NCBI GenBank assembly: GCA_964636675.1
Contig: CAZWUO010000167.1
Coordinates: forward strand, 1-8,663
DNA from: JALUUH01 sp964636675
Lineage (GTDB): Bacteria > Pseudomonadota > Gammaproteobacteria > S012-40
Direction: 5' to 3'
Length of the DNA: 8,663 nucleotides
Shown: positions 5,901 through 8,663 of the stretch, piece by piece
Position numbering within the stretch: the first letter of the stretch is position 1
Layout: each line of letters begins with the position of its first letter
Notes under the pieces: generated by a model
Database searches by the model: none
What the model saw: the letters and a program-made list of their open reading frames with translations, nothing else
Told to the model about the DNA's origin: nothing
Position numbers and translations under genes: made by a program

Positions 5901-6809
5901 TCAAGACTCCTTACAAATATGAGCTGGCAATTCAAATTTCTTGTTTTTTTTAGGGAGACGAAAACTTAATCCGACAATGAGAACAATAAGGATTGAAAAC
6001 ACCCATTCATCCCAGCTAATCGATTCTTGCAGTAAATAAGCAGAAAACATAATCGTTAGAAATGGCATAAACAACATCAATTGGCTGATGCGCACCGTTC
6101 CTCCATGCGCAAGCGCGTAATACCACGGGAAAAACCCAAATAACTGACTCACTAACGCGAGGTATAAAAAGCCATACCAAGAGTGAGCCGGTACATTAAA
6201 CTCCCCCACCGCCACAGCCCCTAAAAAAGGTAATAACATCAATGGAAAACTAAACACCAAGGCCCAACAAATGACTTGCCAGCTGCCAATTTTTTTACCC
6301 AGTCTTGCACCTTCAGAATAACCGATGGCGCCAATAACGACGGCAAAAATCAAGGTCAAATCAGCCATGCTCCATTCACTGTCAGCTTGATAGTATGAAA
6401 ATACTCCCACCACTACACCACCCAAAAAACTTAATAACCAAAATATAAATGAGACTTTTTCACCCGAACGAATGACCGATACAAGCGCCGTCAAAAGCGG
6501 TAATATGCCCAGCATAACCCCGACATGCGAAGCAGAAACATATTGCATCGCAAACGATAACATCAATGGAAATAAAATAACGACACAAGCAGCCACCACA
6601 AAAATATCTCTGTAATATCTACGAGCAGGCCAAGCCTGCTTTAATGCTAATAAAATAAATGCAGCACAGACTGCAGCTACCACACCTCTGCCAAGTCCTA
6701 CAAAAATGGGACTTAAGTGCTCAACTGCCGCACGCGTTGCAATGGGCGTAAGACTAAAACAAGTGACCCCAAGTAATCCTAATATGATGTATTTTATTTT
6801 TTTGTTCAT
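5901..6809 (-). CDS. EamA/DMT-superfamily transporter (10 helices)
   Basis: Inner-membrane carrier of 302 aa, the usual length for EamA proteins, with about ten hydrophobic segments in two five-helix repeats (first about 5-145, second from about 150, beginning ADLTLIFAVVIGAIGYSEGA). Family features seen: TRAAVEHLSPIFVGLGRG in the first repeat, a short acidic/polar link at about residues 141-150, and a lysine-rich cytoplasmic tail (PKKNKK). Many members export amino acids or other metabolites (RhtA, EamA, YddG); the substrate here is not known. It is the first gene of the operon; genes for EamA carriers are often found beside MocR regulators, as here. ATG 6809 is supported by the normal N-terminus though its ribosome binding site (GAGAA) is weak. 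A - strand promoter about 50 bp upstream probably drives the whole operon. Confidence 0.88.
   Translation of the reverse strand: MNKKIKYIILGLLGVTCFSLTPIATRAAVEHLSPIFVGLGRGVVAAVCAAFILLALKQAWPARRYYRDIFVVAACVVILFPLMLSFAMQYVSASHVGVMLGILPLLTALVSVIRSGEKVSFIFWLLSFLGGVVVGVFSYYQADSEWSMADLTLIFAVVIGAIGYSEGARLGKKIGSWQVICWALVFSFPLMLLPFLGAVAVGEFNVPAHSWYGFLYLALVSQLFGFFPWYYALAHGGTVRISQLMLFMPFLTIMFSAYLLQESISWDEWVFSILIVLIVGLSFRLPKKNKKFELPAHICKES
5907..5912 (-). promoter_or_regulatory. Ribosome binding site deciding the aminotransferase start at 5899
   Basis: On the - strand AAGGAG followed by 7 bases and ATG. It sits within the last codons of the transporter gene, and it rules against the longer start at 5935, which would overlap that gene by 35 bp. 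Confidence 0.7.
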
Positions 6810-6816
6810 TTTTCTC

Positions 6817-6835
6817 GGTATATTTTTTGGTATAT
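6817..6835 (-). repeat. Direct repeat GGTATAT x2, 12-bp period, in the operon leader
   Basis: GGTATAT occurs at 6817-6823 and 6829-6835 (ATATACC on the - strand), 12 bp apart, between the likely transcription start and the ATG of the transporter gene. MocR regulators such as GabR bind direct repeats (ATACCA in GabR), so this is a candidate operator; the spacing differs from GabR's. Confidence 0.35.
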
Positions 6836-6852
6836 TGCGCTTTCTGTATCAA

Positions 6853-6869
6853 CTTATGATATTCATAAG
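6853..6869 (-). promoter_or_regulatory. 17-bp perfect palindrome over the operon's -10 box
   Basis: CTTATGA-TAT-TCATAAG is a perfect inverted repeat with a 3-bp centre, overlapping the -10 hexamer proposed at 6856-6861. The position fits a repressor site for the transporter operon. Confidence 0.45.
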
Positions 6870-6883
6870 CTATTACCTCTCAA
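6856..6883 (-). promoter_or_regulatory. Probable sigma-70 promoter of the transporter-ilvE-argC operon
   Basis: On the - strand, TTGAGA (6883-6878), a 16-bp spacer, and TATCAT (6861-6856), each 5/6 to consensus. Transcription would start near 6849, giving a leader of about 40 bases that holds the GGTATAT repeats. Confidence 0.5.
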
Positions 6884-6929
6884 ACAAACTTGTACTTTCG
6901 ATTAATATAAGGTAAAAATAGAGACCATA

Positions 6930-6964
6930 ACAGATACAGTTTATTGTAAACATTACAGGTACAG
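6930..6964 (+). repeat. Direct repeat ACAGATACAG / ACAGGTACAG, 25-bp spacing
   Basis: ACAGATACAG (6930-6939) and ACAGGTACAG (6955-6964) match at 9/10 positions, start to start 25 bp. Between them is GTTTA-TTG-TAAAC (6939-6951), a 13-bp palindrome. They lie between the divergent genes, upstream of the operon promoter; direct repeats are the usual target form for MocR proteins. Confidence 0.35.
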
Positions 6965-6971
6965 ATTAACT

Positions 6972-7002
6972 CAACCACTATGGACTGAAAGTCCATAGGT
7001 TG
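6972..7002. repeat. Hairpin 1 of a cluster with apex ACT-GAA-AGT
   Basis: CTATGGACT (6978-6986), loop GAA, AGTCCATAG (6990-6998) form a perfect 9-bp stem. CAAC (6972-6975) and GTTG (6999-7002) extend it by four pairs past a 2-base bulge. The apex is shared with two nearby hairpins while the lower stem differs, a pattern seen in REP-like repeat families. Confidence 0.7.
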
Positions 7003-7007
7003 TTTAA

Positions 7008-7024
7008 AACGACTGAAAGTCGTT
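7008..7024. repeat. Hairpin 2 of the cluster
   Basis: AACGACT-GAA-AGTCGTT is a perfect 7-bp stem with the same apex as hairpin 1, whose centre is 28 bp away. Confidence 0.7.
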
Positions 7025-7078
7025 ATGCTTTCAAGCAATGATGGTGCTGCGCACACTTGTTTATTAATGCTAAAGCCT

Positions 7079-7093
7079 TGCACTAAAAGTGCA
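7079..7093. repeat. Hairpin 3 of the cluster
   Basis: TGCACT-AAA-AGTGCA is a perfect 6-bp stem; the apex differs from the other two only in its loop (AAA for GAA). It lies 63 bp before the regulator's ATG. Between hairpins 2 and 3 are weaker stems, TGCTT-TC-AAGCA (7025-7037 region) and GTGC-TGC-GCAC (7044-7054). Confidence 0.6.
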
Positions 7094-7098
7094 TAGTT

Positions 7099-7126
7099 TT
7101 TACTAGCGAACTGTGACCAATAAAAT
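7099..7126 (+). promoter_or_regulatory. Possible promoter of the MocR-type regulator gene
   Basis: TTTACT (7099-7104), 16-bp spacer, TAAAAT (7121-7126); the -10 is 5/6 and the -35 is 4/6 to consensus. A start near 7133 would leave a 24-base leader. AGGGGA (7133-7138) is too far from the ATG to serve as a usual ribosome binding site. Confidence 0.3.
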
Positions 7127-7156
7127 GAAACCAGGGGAAAAAACTGAGAAAATACG

Positions 7157-8578
7157 ATGTATCTCTACGAAAAAATAAGCCGGGAAATTACAAAATCCGT
7201 GCAAGATGCAGTGTATACGACAGGTCAAAAATTACCGTCATTACGCGAAACCAGTGAACATTACAATATCAGTATGGCAACAGCCATTAAGGCGTATGAG
7301 CAACTTGAGCAAGAAGGCATTGTTGAAGTACGGGTTAAATCGGGGTATTTTGTACTACCGCTACAACATCAACAGGCAGATTATCTTGAAATCACACAAC
7401 CTGAACTAAAACCAACCTCGGTAGATGTTGCGCATCTCGCGATGTCGTTAATCAACGAGTCTCGTCAGCCTCGTCTCACCAAACTTGGCGCCGCCGTTCC
7501 AGATAAAGATATGTTACCCGTCGCCTCGCTGGCTCGAACCTTGGCGGGTGTCGCACGGCGTGAATGGAAATCATTAGCTAACTATGAAAATACCCTGGGC
7601 AATGACTTACTAAGAAAACAAATAGCAAAGCTAATGCGCGAATCGGGTTATCGATGCAAGGCTGATGAAGTCATCGTCAGCAACGGTTGCCTGGAATCAC
7701 TAAATCTCGCATTGCGCTGTGTCGCGAATAAAGGCGATACCATTGCCATCGAATCACCCACTTATTTTGGTGTGCTACAAGTCATCGAAAATTGTGGTCT
7801 GCAAGCCTTGGAAATTCCAACCCATCCGCAAAATGGCATTGACCCTGAGGCCTTAAAACATGCACTAGAAACGCAAAAAATCAGTGCTTGCATATTAATC
7901 CCCAGCTTCAGTAATCCATTGGGTTCTTGCATGCCCGAAGCCAGTAAAAAACAAGTATTGGAAATCCTTGAAAAAGCAGACGTTCCGCTGATTGAAGATG
8001 ATATATACGGTGACCTTAGCTACGCAACACCAAGACCAAGATCAATGAAAAGTTATGATTTGTCAGGCAATGTACTTTATTGCTCTTCATTTTCAAAAAC
8101 ACTTTCCCCTGGTTTGAGAATCGGTTGGATATTACCTGGTCGTTATGCCAAAAAAATAAGTTATCAGAAATTTCTCGATAATATAAGCACCAATGTACAC
8201 TCACAATTGGCAGTAGCTGAATTTATTAAGCGCGGACAATACCGCAAAGCCGTTAGACGCAGCACCCGCATTTATCAACACCGTATGGAAAAAATGCAAT
8301 ACTGGATCAAAGAATACTTCCCTGAAGGTACCATGATGAGCTATCCCAAGGGTGGGTTTATTACTTGGTTAGAGTTACCAAAATCAGTTAATGCCTTTGC
8401 GCTCTACCGCAAGGCACTCGAAAAGCGGATTAGTATAACGCCTGGTTTACTGTTCTCTGCGCAGAAACAATATCATCATCATATTCGTTTGAGTTGTGGC
8501 TCGGTGGAAGGAGAACGCGCAAGATTATCATTGAAAACCATAGGACAACTGGCTATCAATGAAATTAACTCGCAATAG
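7157..8578 (+). CDS. MocR-family transcriptional regulator (GntR helix-turn-helix plus aminotransferase domain)
   Basis: DNA-binding regulator of 473 aa, the normal length for the family; closest in my memory to E. coli YdcR. Residues 1-68 are a GntR winged helix with LPSLRE (26-31), the recognition helix around ISMATAIKAYEQLEQEG and the wing KSGYFVLP. After a linker comes a fold-type-I aminotransferase domain (about 110-470) with NPLG, D282/Y284 in EDDIYGD, the PLP lysine in SSFSKTLSPGLRIGW (K314) and the carboxylate-binding arginine region HIRLSCGS. All PLP-binding residues seem kept, so it probably binds PLP and an amino effector. Such proteins usually control neighbouring divergent genes, here the EamA-ilvE-argC operon, and often themselves. 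ATG 7157 begins at the normal N-terminus; only a weak GAGAA precedes it. A simple aminotransferase role is less likely given the DNA-binding domain. Confidence 0.92.
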   Translation: MYLYEKISREITKSVQDAVYTTGQKLPSLRETSEHYNISMATAIKAYEQLEQEGIVEVRVKSGYFVLPLQHQQADYLEITQPELKPTSVDVAHLAMSLINESRQPRLTKLGAAVPDKDMLPVASLARTLAGVARREWKSLANYENTLGNDLLRKQIAKLMRESGYRCKADEVIVSNGCLESLNLALRCVANKGDTIAIESPTYFGVLQVIENCGLQALEIPTHPQNGIDPEALKHALETQKISACILIPSFSNPLGSCMPEASKKQVLEILEKADVPLIEDDIYGDLSYATPRPRSMKSYDLSGNVLYCSSFSKTLSPGLRIGWILPGRYAKKISYQKFLDNISTNVHSQLAVAEFIKRGQYRKAVRRSTRIYQHRMEKMQYWIKEYFPEGTMMSYPKGGFITWLELPKSVNAFALYRKALEKRISITPGLLFSAQKQYHHHIRLSCGSVEGERARLSLKTIGQLAINEINSQ

Positions 8579-8663
8579 ATAAGCCGTCGACCCAGCCCGC
8601 TTTTTTTGCGCTTGCCTCTGATACTTGTTTTGCTTTTTCCTGGGTCTCGAACAAATCAAACGT
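8565..8663 (-). CDS. Possible C-terminal end of a convergent gene (partial)
   Basis: On the - strand one frame is open from the window edge to TAA at 8567-8565, giving 32 residues (ending KAGWVDGLSIAS) with a normal-looking mixed composition; the other two frames give a basic string or an early stop. It would overlap the 3' end of the regulator gene by 14 bp. The stretch is short and unrecognised, so it may be chance. No clear terminator was seen after the regulator, which fits coding use of this stretch. Confidence 0.35.
   Translation of the reverse strand, partial: TFDLFETQEKAKQVSEASAKKAGWVDGLSIAS

Noticed and set aside
5900..5935. Longer aminotransferase start at 5935
   Set aside because: It would overlap the transporter by 35 bp and add 12 unconserved residues, while ATG 5899 has a perfect ribosome binding site.
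6880..7083. Minus-strand 67-codon frame in the divergent gap
   Set aside because: It runs through the hairpin cluster and operator repeats, has no ribosome binding site, and its product is not recognised.
6972..7093. CRISPR-like array
   Set aside because: The three units are short hairpins with unequal spacing and different stems, not identical direct repeats with unique spacers, and no cas gene is present.
8580..8620. Terminator after the regulator gene at the T7 run
   Set aside because: No stable stem precedes CTTTTTTTG; flanking GC words do not pair well, and the stretch may be coding on the - strand.

Overview
The window looks like a stretch of a gammaproteobacterial chromosome of low to moderate GC. 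The partial gene at the left edge is close to E. coli YheS, and the MocR-type regulator at the right resembles E. coli YdcR. AT-rich DNA, long intergenic gaps, small repeats and a miniature transposon would fit a Legionellales-like or host-associated lineage, but that placement is inference and nothing here fixes the genus. No rRNA, tRNA or CRISPR array was seen.

Left part (1-3350, genes on +). The 3' half of the ABC-F ATPase gene yheS (1-930) is followed by a lone AAA+ ATPase of the AAA_14/DUF4143 type (1127-2293), with a perfect 15-bp palindrome over its likely -10 box. Next is about 500 bp without a convincing intact gene. It holds a 127-bp MITE (2606-2732) with 16-bp terminal inverted repeats and a 5-bp ATTAT target duplication. 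A 46-bp piece of the same element, 43/46 identical, lies before the ATPase gene (1012-1057). A small single-membrane-span protein of unknown function follows (2791-3246, start revised here) and ends in a terminator-like hairpin.

Right part (3354-8578). Four genes on the - strand form a tight operon: an EamA/DMT exporter (6809-5901), a class IV branched-chain-type aminotransferase (5899-5021), N-acetyl-gamma-glutamyl-phosphate reductase ArgC (5024-3969) and a seven-helix protein with two PQ-loop-like repeats (3929-3354). The first two are 1 bp apart, the second and third overlap by 4 bp (ATGA), and the last follows after 39 bp. A MocR/GntR-aminotransferase regulator (7157-8578) is divergent, across a 347-bp gap. 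That gap holds a good promoter with a 17-bp palindrome on its -10 box, two sets of direct repeats and three short hairpins with a shared apex. MocR proteins commonly control divergent amino-acid or vitamin genes, so the simplest reading is an amino-acid-responsive unit in which the regulator senses an amino compound through PLP and controls synthesis or conversion (aminotransferase, ArgC) and transport (EamA, PQ-loop protein). The last 99 bases may hold the C-terminus of a convergent - strand gene.

The items most worth a second look are the transporter-aminotransferase-ArgC-PQ-loop/MocR module, the MITE with its partial relative, and the hairpin cluster between the operon and its presumed regulator.
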